Shown one piece after another: positions 1 through 6,447 of a DNA stretch of 14,945 nt. Made by a program: the position numbers and the translations under genes. The DNA lies in assembly GCA_012511525.1 (NCBI GenBank), contig JAAZFW010000055.1, positions 1-14,945 on the forward strand. The letters run 5' to 3'. How positions within the stretch are numbered: position 1 is the stretch's first letter; every line of letters starts with the position of its first letter. The stretch comes from Clostridiaceae bacterium. Its GTDB lineage: Bacteria > Bacillota > Clostridia > Saccharofermentanales > UBA5734. The notes below the pieces were generated by a model. That model ran no database searches. It worked only from the letters and a program-made list of their open reading frames with translations, and was not told where the DNA came from.

Positions 1-1445
1 ACGGCAATCCCTGCAACACCTGTGCGATCTGCCGCGGTGCCCTCGACGGCAGCCTGATGGATATCCTGGAGATGGACGCCGCGTCCAACAACAGCGTCGA
101 CAACATCCGCCGGCTTTGTGACGAAATCGTCTTCATGCCTTCCCAGGCCCGATACAAAGTCTACATCATCGACGAAGTCCACATGCTGTCGGCCGGCGCC
201 TTCAACGCGCTGCTCAAAACGCTCGAAGAACCGCCCCAGCATGCCGTGTTCATCCTGGCGACCACGGAACCGCATCGGATTCCCGCCACGATCCTGTCGC
301 GCTGCCAGCGCTATGAGTTCCGCCGCATCCCGGTTGACAGCATGGTGGCTCACCTCAAAAAAATTGCCGAACAGGATCAGATCGGCATCACCCCTGACGC
401 CCTTCAGACCGTCGCCGCCCTGGCTGACGGCGCGCTGCGCGACGCGATCAGCATCCTCGACCAGGCGCGCGGCGCTTTCGAAGCGCCGATCACGCATGAC
501 CAGATCCTGAGCCTGGTCGGCGTGGTGCGCGACCAGTTCCTGCAGCAGGTCGCCGAAGTTTTGCTCAGCGGCAATATCGCGGAGCTGCTTCAGCTGGTCG
601 ACCAGCTGGTGATGGCCGGCCGGGATCTGGCGCGCTTTGTCACGGACCTCGCCCAGCACTTCCGCAACCTGCTGGTCTGCCAGCTGGATGGCGGCGAGAA
701 CCTGCTGGTGCGGGTGAACACGAAAGCGCGCGCTGAAATGGAAGTTCTGGCGTCGCAAACGGACGCCAACCAGCTGATCGGATGGATCCGTGACCTGTCG
801 GCACTGCTGGCTGATCTGCGCTGGGCGGCCGACGGGCGGACGGCACTCGAGATCGGCCTGATCCGTTTGATGGATGTCCGGCCTGTCCGCGTCCCGAATC
901 TGCCTGAAAGGCAATCCGATGCGGTCAAACCGGCCATACAACGGGAAAAACAACCGGAACCGGAACCGCCAGCTGCCAAGACGCCTCCTCCTGCCGAGGA
1001 CGAGCCGCCGCTGCCGGAACCGCCGCCGGATTCGGACGAGCCGGAAGAACCGGCCGAACCTGAGCCTGTTCCTCCTGCCGAGGCCCCGGAGCTCGACCTT
1101 GAGGCCATCTGGCAGCAAACGCTCGACCGTCTGCAAGCCAGTGGTCAGATGACGCTGTATTTGTTTGGCAGGCCGGCCAGACCCCAACTTTGTGACCAGA
1201 CGCTCCAGCTGATTTTCTCGTCCGAAGAGGCGATTCATTACCAGGAAGTCAGCCAGGCCGGTGCTGTCAAGACGATCCGCGAGATTGTCCAGCAAATCAG
1301 CGGCCGTGAATGGCAGGTCAAACCCGTGCTCGCCCGACAAGACGAACAGGTTGCCTGTCCGGCAGACGGTCCGGCCGACTGGGTGCATAAAATTCGCCAG
1401 ACTGCCCAGAAACTGGGTATTCCCGTTCACATGGAGGATGCCTGA
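1..1445 (+). CDS. dnaX: DNA polymerase III subunit gamma/tau, 5'-truncated by the window edge
   Basis: This is the clamp-loader ATPase subunit that loads the sliding clamp during replication. The reading frame is open from base 3, ahead of the first ATG at 57, so the true start and the Walker A loop lie upstream of the window. The first visible residues hold three of the four zinc-module cysteines (C-x2-C-x2-C). Next come the EMDAASN segment, Walker B (IIDEVHML, nt 168-191), the ATTE sensor 1 region, the SRC arginine-finger motif (nt 297-305) and a sensor 2-like GALRDAISILDQ. A Pro/Glu-rich linker at about nt 885-1095 leads to a C-terminal tau-like domain. About 480 residues are visible. The TGA stop overlaps the recR ATG by one base (TGATG), which suggests translational coupling. 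The usual ybaB gene is absent between them. No credible gamma frameshift site was seen. Confidence 0.97.
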   Translation, partial: GNPCNTCAICRGALDGSLMDILEMDAASNNSVDNIRRLCDEIVFMPSQARYKVYIIDEVHMLSAGAFNALLKTLEEPPQHAVFILATTEPHRIPATILSRCQRYEFRRIPVDSMVAHLKKIAEQDQIGITPDALQTVAALADGALRDAISILDQARGAFEAPITHDQILSLVGVVRDQFLQQVAEVLLSGNIAELLQLVDQLVMAGRDLARFVTDLAQHFRNLLVCQLDGGENLLVRVNTKARAEMEVLASQTDANQLIGWIRDLSALLADLRWAADGRTALEIGLIRLMDVRPVRVPNLPERQSDAVKPAIQREKQPEPEPPAAKTPPPAEDEPPLPEPPPDSDEPEEPAEPEPVPPAEAPELDLEAIWQQTLDRLQASGQMTLYLFGRPARPQLCDQTLQLIFSSEEAIHYQEVSQAGAVKTIREIVQQISGREWQVKPVLARQDEQVACPADGPADWVHKIRQTAQKLGIPVHMEDA

Positions 1446-2050
1446 TGGCCCGGTACGCGCCCTCGATCGGCCGCCTGATCACGGAGCTTGCCAAGCTGCC
1501 CGGCATTGGCGGCAAGTCAGCCCAACGGTTGGCTTTTCATCTGCTGGGCCAGCCCGAGGATCAGGTCAGCGCTTTGGCCAATGCCATTCTCGATGCGCGG
1601 AAAACCATTCGGCTCTGTTCGGTCTGCTGCAATCTGACCGATCAGGACCCCTGTGAGATCTGCGCCAGCCCGGCGCGCGACCACACGACCATTTGTGTTG
1701 TCGAAAACCCCCGCGATGTCGCCTCGATCGAGCGTATGCACGAGTACAAGGGACTTTACCACGTGCTGCACGGCGCTATCTCGCCGATGCAGGGGGTCGG
1801 ACCCGACCAGATCCGTCTGCGCGAGCTGCTGGCCCGGCTACGCCAGGACGATTCGGTTCATGAGGTCATCCTGGCGACCAACCCGACGGTGGAAGGCGAA
1901 GCGACGGCGCTATACCTGGCGCGTTTGCTCAAACCTGCCGGTATCTTGACCACGCGGATCGCCCATGGCATTCCGATGGGCGGTGACTTGGAGTATGCAG
2001 ATGAAGTGACGCTGGCCAGGGCGATGGAGGGCCGGCGGGAAATCGGCTGA
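1445..2050 (+). CDS. recR: Recombination mediator protein RecR
   Basis: RecR works with RecO (and RecF) to load RecA on single-stranded DNA at gaps during recombinational repair. The 201 residues match the normal family length. Domains in order are a helix-hairpin-helix region with LPGIGGKSAQRLAFHLL (residues 18-34), a four-cysteine zinc finger (C58, C61, C70, C73) and a Toprim domain. The Toprim domain shows VVENPRD (85-91) and ATNPTVEGEATALYL (144-158), and the Walker B-like end carries GIPMGGDLEYAD. The ATG overlaps the dnaX stop, and the gene's own TGA directly abuts the next ATG, so dnaX, recR and the YitT-family gene are probably one transcript. Assignment is firm. Confidence 0.97.
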   Translation: MARYAPSIGRLITELAKLPGIGGKSAQRLAFHLLGQPEDQVSALANAILDARKTIRLCSVCCNLTDQDPCEICASPARDHTTICVVENPRDVASIERMHEYKGLYHVLHGAISPMQGVGPDQIRLRELLARLRQDDSVHEVILATNPTVEGEATALYLARLLKPAGILTTRIAHGIPMGGDLEYADEVTLARAMEGRREIG

Positions 2051-3037
2051 ATGGGGGCGGATCCTGTGTCAGGGCAAACACTGGCGCAGCAGGCCAGGCA
2101 GCTGCTGCCGCCGCCAGGCGGGTGGCGCGCCTGGGGACGCGACATCTTCTATCTGCTGGCCGGCAGCCTTTTGTCGGCGGTCGCTGTCAACATCTTTTAC
2201 GTTCCGGTGCGCCTGACAATGGGCGGCGTATCCGGTATCGTCTCGATTATTTTCCAGTTGACCGGGCAAGGCGAGTTTCTGCCTTTCGGCGTGCTTTTCG
2301 GCCTGTTGAATATCCCGCTGCTCCTGCTGGGCTGGCGCGTGATCCACCTGCGTTTTGTCTGGCGCAGCCTGGTCGGCACCTTGGCCTATTCCGCGATGAT
2401 CGACCTGACAGCCCCGGCGATGACCACATTTTTCAACACGTATCTCAATCGTCCGCTGAGTAACGGCGCGCCCGATCCGCTTATTTTCTGTCTGGTGGGC
2501 GGCGTCGTCTACGGAGTCGGCCTGGGGCTGGTCTTCCGGGGCGGTTACACGACGGGCGGCACGGATATCCTGGCGATGGTGATTCAGAAAAAGGTGGCCT
2601 TTTTGAGTATCGGGCAGTTTCTGCTCGTGCTGGACGCCCTGATCGTCCTGGCCTCGGCGGTCGCCTACCGCAACCAGCCGGAGCCGGGTTTCCTGCTGGC
2701 ACTCTACTCGTTCATCGCCATGTATGTCACGTCGAAAAGCATCGACGTGCTGCTGGAAGGCTTTGATTACTGCCGCACCTGCACCATTATCTCGTCAAAG
2801 AGCGACCAGATCGCGTCCCGGATCATCGAGCAGCTCGAACGCGGCGTGACCGGTCTCAAGGGCCGGGGCATGTACACCGGAACGGAGAAAAACGTGCTCT
2901 TGTGTGTCTTGTCGCGCCGGCAGGTTCCAGCGGTCAAAAAGCTCGTTATGGATATCGATCCGGACGCGTTTGTCTTTGTTCAGGAAGCCCGCGAGGTGGT
3001 TGGCGAGGGTTTTGGCAAGCATACCCTGAACGGCTGA
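2051..3037 (+). CDS. YitT family membrane protein (DUF161 membrane region plus C-terminal DUF2179 domain)
   Basis: This is an integral membrane protein of the YitT family, which is widespread in Bacillota and whose substrate is not established. The 328 residues begin with a short hydrophilic segment of about 30 residues. About five hydrophobic segments follow (roughly 32-50, 58-70, 78-98, 145-163, 188-206, with another near 213-228). Family hallmarks are MGGVSGI (57-63) and FRGGYTTGGTDILAMVIQKK (162-181). The soluble C-terminal domain (about 243-325) has the DUF2179 pattern, with TIISSKSDQIASRI, RGVTGLKGRGMYTG and DPDAFVFVQEAREVVGEGF. The ATG follows the recR stop with no gap and has no strong ribosome site of its own, so translation is probably coupled to recR. 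The N-terminal extension could mean a later true start, but no better-placed start is obvious. Confidence 0.9.
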   Translation: MGADPVSGQTLAQQARQLLPPPGGWRAWGRDIFYLLAGSLLSAVAVNIFYVPVRLTMGGVSGIVSIIFQLTGQGEFLPFGVLFGLLNIPLLLLGWRVIHLRFVWRSLVGTLAYSAMIDLTAPAMTTFFNTYLNRPLSNGAPDPLIFCLVGGVVYGVGLGLVFRGGYTTGGTDILAMVIQKKVAFLSIGQFLLVLDALIVLASAVAYRNQPEPGFLLALYSFIAMYVTSKSIDVLLEGFDYCRTCTIISSKSDQIASRIIEQLERGVTGLKGRGMYTGTEKNVLLCVLSRRQVPAVKKLVMDIDPDAFVFVQEAREVVGEGFGKHTLNG

Positions 3038-3039
3038 CC

Positions 3040-4212
3040 TTACGGCCAGGGCCAGCTGGCTACTTTTTCGTAGAAAATGGCGGCGATATCGGTTTGGATC
3101 TTGCGAGCACGCTCCGCGCTGGCCATTTCGGTCAGCACGCAAAGCACGAAAGGTTCTTCGGCGAAGACGATGCCCAGGTCGTTTTCCGTGGCATAGGCGC
3201 CGTTGGTCCCGATCTTGTGCGCGACGACGAGGTCTTCGGGGAGTCCTTGCTTGATTCCGAAATCGAACTCGGTATGGCTGAGGTCCTCGATCAGGGGCGC
3301 ATAAACCTGCGGGTTTTCCTGCCACAGGCTAAACAGCCGTACGGCCTGAAGACCCAGGTCGCGGGCGCAGGTGCGATGCCGGCCGTTCTGGCTCTGTCCG
3401 GCGTAGTTGGTGTAGCTGACTTTCTGGCGATAATCGACGATACCGCTGATTTTGTTCAGCCAGGGGTTGATGGCGTCGATGCCGCCGAGCCGCCGGATGA
3501 TCATGTTGGTCGCGCAGTTGTCGCTGATCGTGATAGCCAGTTTCGAGGTTTCCCTGACCGACAGCTCCGTCCCGTTGGGCAGGTTTTGGACGGTCCCGGT
3601 GCCCGCTTCGTAATCGCCGGTCGGATAGGCCCTGTTGTCGTAGCGGAGCACCTCATCGAGACTGATCTCACCGGCGGCAACCCGGGAGTACAGGTATGTG
3701 TTGATTCCCAGCTTGATCGAGCTGGCAGCCACGAAAGGCATCTTGTCGTTGTGTGCCCAGCTCTCTCCGTTGACCAGGTTCTGAAAATAGATACCGATCC
3801 GGCCTGTTGTGACTTGGTCGAGATAGTGCACGACTTCGTCGCCGGCCTGCTGCAGGAGCGATTGGCGTTCTTCTGCGCTCAGCTGCGGTTTCGTGGTGGT
3901 CGGAACAGGGGTCGGAACCGGGGTGCTGGTCGGGTGGGGCGTGACGGTGGCCGCGGTGGTTGCAGACGGGCGGGTTGTCGGCTGGGAGGACTCCGTTGTC
4001 GGGGCGGTGTTCCCGGACAAGGATTTGATCAGCCAAATGCCGCCCGCAGTCAGAACAAGTAAAATGGCCAGCCCGGCCAGAAAACGGGTTTGGCGCCTGA
4101 TCCGGCGTTTACGGACCGTATGGGCGGACGCGATACCGCCGTCAAGCCCGTAATCCCGGACTGTGAGATCGATCCGTTCTGAATCGGACCGGTGTGTCCC
4201 TGCTCGTTTCAT
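3040..4212 (-). CDS. Membrane-anchored serine hydrolase, class A beta-lactamase / PBP fold, without the general-base glutamate
   Basis: Probable extracytoplasmic penicillin-recognising serine enzyme of 390 residues. A basic cytoplasmic N-terminus (about 1-43, with RKRRIRRQTR before the membrane) leads to one transmembrane helix (about 44-63). A Thr/Pro-rich linker (about 70-108) spans into the wall, and the catalytic domain covers about 115-385. Motifs are SxxK (S164, K167 in AASSIKL), SDN (230-232) and KIG (333-335) in place of KTG. Between SDN and the TCARDLG segment (281-287), where class A enzymes carry ExxLN with Glu166, no equivalent Glu is seen. Slow deacylation is therefore expected, which fits a cell-wall or ligand-binding role better than true beta-lactamase activity (inference). 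The ATG is preceded by AGGGGG about 7 bases upstream. It lies 24 bases after fhs and is probably cotranscribed with it. Confidence 0.85.
   Translation of the reverse strand: MKRAGTHRSDSERIDLTVRDYGLDGGIASAHTVRKRRIRRQTRFLAGLAILLVLTAGGIWLIKSLSGNTAPTTESSQPTTRPSATTAATVTPHPTSTPVPTPVPTTTKPQLSAEERQSLLQQAGDEVVHYLDQVTTGRIGIYFQNLVNGESWAHNDKMPFVAASSIKLGINTYLYSRVAAGEISLDEVLRYDNRAYPTGDYEAGTGTVQNLPNGTELSVRETSKLAITISDNCATNMIIRRLGGIDAINPWLNKISGIVDYRQKVSYTNYAGQSQNGRHRTCARDLGLQAVRLFSLWQENPQVYAPLIEDLSHTEFDFGIKQGLPEDLVVAHKIGTNGAYATENDLGIVFAEEPFVLCVLTEMASAERARKIQTDIAAIFYEKVASWPWP
3045..3068 (+). terminator. Weak candidate terminator for the dnaX-recR-yitT-like transcript
   Basis: A 5-bp stem (GCCAG at 3045-3049, CTGGC at 3056-3060, 6-base loop) is followed after three bases by five T. 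It begins 8 bases past the YitT-family stop codon and lies inside the 3' end of the convergent serine hydrolase gene. The stem is short and the T run is offset, so this is only a possibility. Nothing better is seen at this convergent junction. Confidence 0.25.
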
Positions 4213-4236
4213 GCTGTATCCCCCTGGTTAAAGCCT

Positions 4237-5907
4237 TTAGAAAAGGCCGCTGATATTGCCTTGATCGTCGATGTCGATCTTTTCCGCGGCCGGCACCTTG
4301 GGCAGTCCCGGCATGGTCATGATGTCTCCGATCAGCGCGACGACAAAGCCGGCACCGGCAGACAGGCGAACATCGCGTACGTTAATGGTAAACCCGCTCG
4401 GCCGGCCAAGTTTTCCGGGATCGTCTGACAGGGAATACTGTGTCTTGGCCATGCAGACCGGCAGATGGCCGTAACCAAGCTGCTCGAATCGATTAAGATC
4501 TTTTACAACGCTCGGCGCCAGGCTGATGCCGTCCGCGCCATAGATCTCGACCGCGATCGTTCTGATTTTTTCATCCAGGCTAAGCGAATCGGCATAGAGT
4601 GTCCGGAAGGCGGGCGATTCCCCGGCGGTCAGCGTAACCAGGGCCTGGGCCAGTTCGAGCCCACCGGCGCTCCCCAGGCTGTAAACGTCGGATACGACCA
4701 TCCGCACACCGCGGCTCGTGCAATACTGCTGGACTGCCTCGATTTCCGCCTCGGTATCGTTCGGGAAGCGGTTCAGAGCAACCAGGCAGGGGACGGCAAA
4801 GCGGTTCAAGTTTTCAAGATGCTTGCCCAGGTTGGGCAGGCCGGAAGCCAGGGCGTCCAAATTTTCTTCGTGGAAGCGGGTTTTATCAACCCCGCCGTTG
4901 TACTTCAAGGCCCGCACTGTCGCCACGATCACGGCCGCCGCCGGTACCAGGCCGGTGGCGCGGCACTTGATGTCGAAGAATTTTTCAGCGCCCAGATCCG
5001 CGCCGAAACCGGCTTCGGTGACCAAAAAGTCGCCGAGTTTCAGGCCGAGTCGGGTTGCCCTGACGCTGTTGCAGCCATGCGCAATGTTGGCGAACGGACC
5101 GCCGTGAATCAGGGCTGGGGTTCCCTCCAGTGTCTGGACCAGGTTGGGCTTGATGGCTTCCTTGAGCAAAGCGGCCAGCGATCCGGCGGCGCCCAGCTGG
5201 TCGGCAGTCACTGGTTCGTCACGGTAGGTCCAGGCGACGATAACGGACTGCAGACGGCGCTTGAGATCGCCGAGATCTTCCGCCAGGCACAGAATCGCCA
5301 TGATTTCCGACGCCACCGTGATATTGAAGCCGTCTTCGCGCGGCGTCCCGTTGGCTTTGCCGCCTAGGCCGACCACGATATGGCGCAGCTGCCGGTCGTT
5401 GATGTCCAGGCAGCGTTTCCAGACGATCCGGCGCGGATCGATGTTCAACCGGTTGCCCTGCTGGATATGGTTGTCGAGCAGCGCCGCAAGCAGGTTGTTG
5501 GCGGCCGCCACCGCGTGCAGGTCGCCGGTGAAATGCAAATTGATGTCCTCCATCGGCAGCACCTGGGCCATGCCGCCGCCGGCCGCCCCGCCCTTGATGC
5601 CGAACACCGGTCCCAATGAAGGCTCTCTGAGGGCGATGACCGCCCGGTGACCCAACTGGCAGAGAGCCTGGCCGAGGCCGACGGTCGTGGTGGTCTTGCC
5701 TTCGCCGGCCGGCGTCGGGTTGATCGCGGTGACCAGAACGAGCTTGCCGTCCGGCTGTCCGGCCAGACGCTGCATCGCCTGGTCATTGACCTTGGCCTTA
5801 TAATGGCCGTAAGGCTCCCATTCGTGCTCTAAAAGCCCTGCATCGCGTGCGATGGCACGGATCGGCCGCAGAACCGCAGCGGCGGCAATTTCGATATCAG
5901 ATCGCAT
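4237..5907 (-). CDS. fhs: Formate--tetrahydrofolate ligase
   Basis: The enzyme makes 10-formyl-THF from formate, THF and ATP in the cytoplasm, feeding one-carbon units to purine synthesis, fMet-tRNA and, in acetogens, the Wood-Ljungdahl methyl branch. The 556 residues are the full family length. Visible hallmarks are the P-loop TPAGEGKTTTT (65-75), REPSLGPVFGIKGGAAGGG (94-112), NLHFTGDLHAV (123-133), the NPRRIVWKR-like segment near 156-165, and FLVTEAGFGADLGAEKFFDIKCR (294-316). The ATG at 5907 has a GAGAGG ribosome site about 7 bases upstream. It is the first gene of a two-gene minus-strand unit and has its own promoter in the intergenic region shared with veg. On its own it does not prove acetogenesis, because many fermenters and purine degraders carry fhs. 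Confidence 0.98.
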   Translation of the reverse strand: MRSDIEIAAAAVLRPIRAIARDAGLLEHEWEPYGHYKAKVNDQAMQRLAGQPDGKLVLVTAINPTPAGEGKTTTTVGLGQALCQLGHRAVIALREPSLGPVFGIKGGAAGGGMAQVLPMEDINLHFTGDLHAVAAANNLLAALLDNHIQQGNRLNIDPRRIVWKRCLDINDRQLRHIVVGLGGKANGTPREDGFNITVASEIMAILCLAEDLGDLKRRLQSVIVAWTYRDEPVTADQLGAAGSLAALLKEAIKPNLVQTLEGTPALIHGGPFANIAHGCNSVRATRLGLKLGDFLVTEAGFGADLGAEKFFDIKCRATGLVPAAAVIVATVRALKYNGGVDKTRFHEENLDALASGLPNLGKHLENLNRFAVPCLVALNRFPNDTEAEIEAVQQYCTSRGVRMVVSDVYSLGSAGGLELAQALVTLTAGESPAFRTLYADSLSLDEKIRTIAVEIYGADGISLAPSVVKDLNRFEQLGYGHLPVCMAKTQYSLSDDPGKLGRPSGFTINVRDVRLSAGAGFVVALIGDIMTMPGLPKVPAAEKIDIDDQGNISGLF

Positions 5908-5931
5908 AATTTACCTCTCAAGACGTACTGA

Positions 5932-5980
5932 CCGCTTGTATAACGTGTCGGAAACAGGCGGCTGTCTTTGTAAAAACAGC
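5932..5980 (-). other. Possible structured 5' leader of fhs
   Basis: If the promoter at 6005-6033 is right, the fhs transcript has an untranslated leader of about 90 bases. It can form two neighbouring small stem-loops. One pairs 5932-5939 with 5954-5961 (4 bp, one mismatch, 3 bp). The other pairs 5961-5965 with 5976-5980 (5 bp). They share base 5961, so they compete at that position. I do not recognise a known riboswitch, including the tetrahydrofolate class, and see no leader peptide or T-run terminator. Short stems like these can arise by chance. Confidence 0.25.
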
Positions 5981-6004
5981 GCAATATTTAGCGTCTCCTG
6001 ATGA

Positions 6005-6033
6005 ATTATACCACAATCTGTTGTATGCGTCAT
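6005..6033 (-). promoter_or_regulatory. Predicted SigA-type promoter of fhs
   Basis: On the minus strand the -10 box is a perfect TATAAT (6005-6010) preceded by TGG, an extended -10. Seventeen bases upstream is ATGACG (6028-6033), matching TTGACA at four of six positions. Transcription would start near 5998, giving a leader of about 90 bases before the fhs ATG. The -35 box directly abuts the veg -35 box. Confidence 0.75.
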
Positions 6034-6062
6034 TTGACTTTAGTTTGTGAAAGTGATACAAT
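6034..6062 (+). promoter_or_regulatory. Predicted SigA-type promoter of veg
   Basis: TTGACT (6034-6039) and TACAAT (6057-6062) are separated by exactly 17 bases, each one base off consensus. The expected start is near 6069, about 53 bases before the veg ATG. No terminator is seen before ispE, so this promoter probably also drives ispE and the CapA-like gene. The B. subtilis veg promoter is a classic strong SigA promoter, which fits. Confidence 0.85.
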
Positions 6063-6064
6063 GG

Positions 6065-6085
6065 CATAACTGAGGGTCAGTTATG
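6065..6085. promoter_or_regulatory. Perfect 9-3-9 inverted repeat over the predicted veg transcription start; candidate operator
   Basis: The arms CATAACTGA (6065-6073) and TCAGTTATG (6077-6085) are exact reverse complements around a central GGG. The repeat begins 3 bases after the veg -10 box and covers the predicted start near 6069. As DNA it has the size and symmetry of a dimeric repressor site that would block initiation. As RNA it could form a hairpin at or near the 5' end and stabilise the transcript. The bound factor, if any, is unknown. It has no T run downstream, so it is not a terminator. Confidence 0.6.
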
Positions 6086-6106
6086 GGCAGGGGGAAATCG
6101 GTTACC

Positions 6107-6114
6107 GGAGGTGG
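6107..6114 (+). promoter_or_regulatory. Ribosome binding site that sets the veg start at 6122
   Basis: GGAGGTGG lies 7 bases before the ATG at 6122. An in-frame ATG at 6083 would add 13 residues, but it falls inside the inverted repeat and has no ribosome site at a good distance. Confidence 0.8.
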
Positions 6115-6121
6115 CGTTCGC

Positions 6122-6397
6122 ATGATAGTCAAAACGGATCTGGATATCTGCAGAAGAGGGATGCAGTCCTATATAGGCAAACGGATCAAACTCAGGTCCA
6201 ACGGCGGCAGAAAGCGGACGATTGTCCAGGAAGGCATCCTGGACCGCTGTTATCCCAATGTGTTTACGGTCCGCTGTGCCAAGAAGAACGCGTCGTATCA
6301 GGAAACTGTTTCATTTAGTTATATTGACATCCTCACCCGCGTCGTCGAAATTGCGATTGAACCAGATGTCGACCAGCGGTGTGAACTGGTTCATTGA
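6122..6397 (+). CDS. veg: Veg family protein (DUF1021)
   Basis: Veg is a small cytoplasmic protein conserved in Bacillota. In Bacillus subtilis it is strongly transcribed and has been linked to control of biofilm matrix genes; its biochemical action is not settled. The 91 residues here show the family pattern: an N-terminal DLDICRRGMQSYIGKRIKLRSNGGRKRTIVQEGILDRCYPNVFTV-type core (about residues 7-51) and VSFSYIDILTRVVEI (63-77). Homologues are usually about 80-90 residues, so the start at 6122 gives the right length. The gene is preceded by a near-consensus promoter and an inverted repeat, and followed 50 bases later by ispE, a neighbour it often has in this phylum. Confidence 0.93.
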   Translation: MIVKTDLDICRRGMQSYIGKRIKLRSNGGRKRTIVQEGILDRCYPNVFTVRCAKKNASYQETVSFSYIDILTRVVEIAIEPDVDQRCELVH

Positions 6398-6437
6398 TCG
6401 GCTTGTAGCCTGTGCCCAAGCCAACCTATTCCAATTC

Positions 6438-6443
6438 AGGTGA
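6438..6443 (+). promoter_or_regulatory. Ribosome binding site favouring the ispE GTG start at 6448
   Basis: AGGTGA lies 4 bases before GTG at 6448. The longer in-frame reading would use a GTG at 6412, which has no visible ribosome site and adds 12 residues not expected in the family. Confidence 0.6.
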
Positions 6444-6447
6444 TTTC

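Noticed and set aside
357..363. Run of seven A in dnaX as a programmed frameshift or slippage site for the short gamma form
   Set aside because: It sits in the ATPase domain, far too early for gamma. The frame reads as AAA AAA ATT rather than the A-AAA-AAG slip arrangement, and no stimulatory hairpin was seen after it.
2902..4062. A 386-codon plus-strand open frame antisense to the serine hydrolase
   Set aside because: The minus-strand frame has clear catalytic motifs, a membrane anchor and a good ribosome site. The plus-strand frame has no recognisable motif and starts inside the YitT-family gene.
3040..4212. Acquired beta-lactam resistance gene
   Set aside because: No mobile element is nearby, the composition matches its neighbours, and the Glu166 equivalent is missing, so true beta-lactamase function is not supported.
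4465..5367. A 300-codon plus-strand open frame antisense to fhs
   Set aside because: fhs is full length and unmistakable. The antisense frame has low-complexity, shadow-like composition and no start signals.
6083..6121. Longer Veg starting at ATG 6083
   Set aside because: The ATG is inside the inverted repeat, has no ribosome site, and gives a Gly-rich extension not found in Veg. ATG 6122 has a strong site at the right distance.
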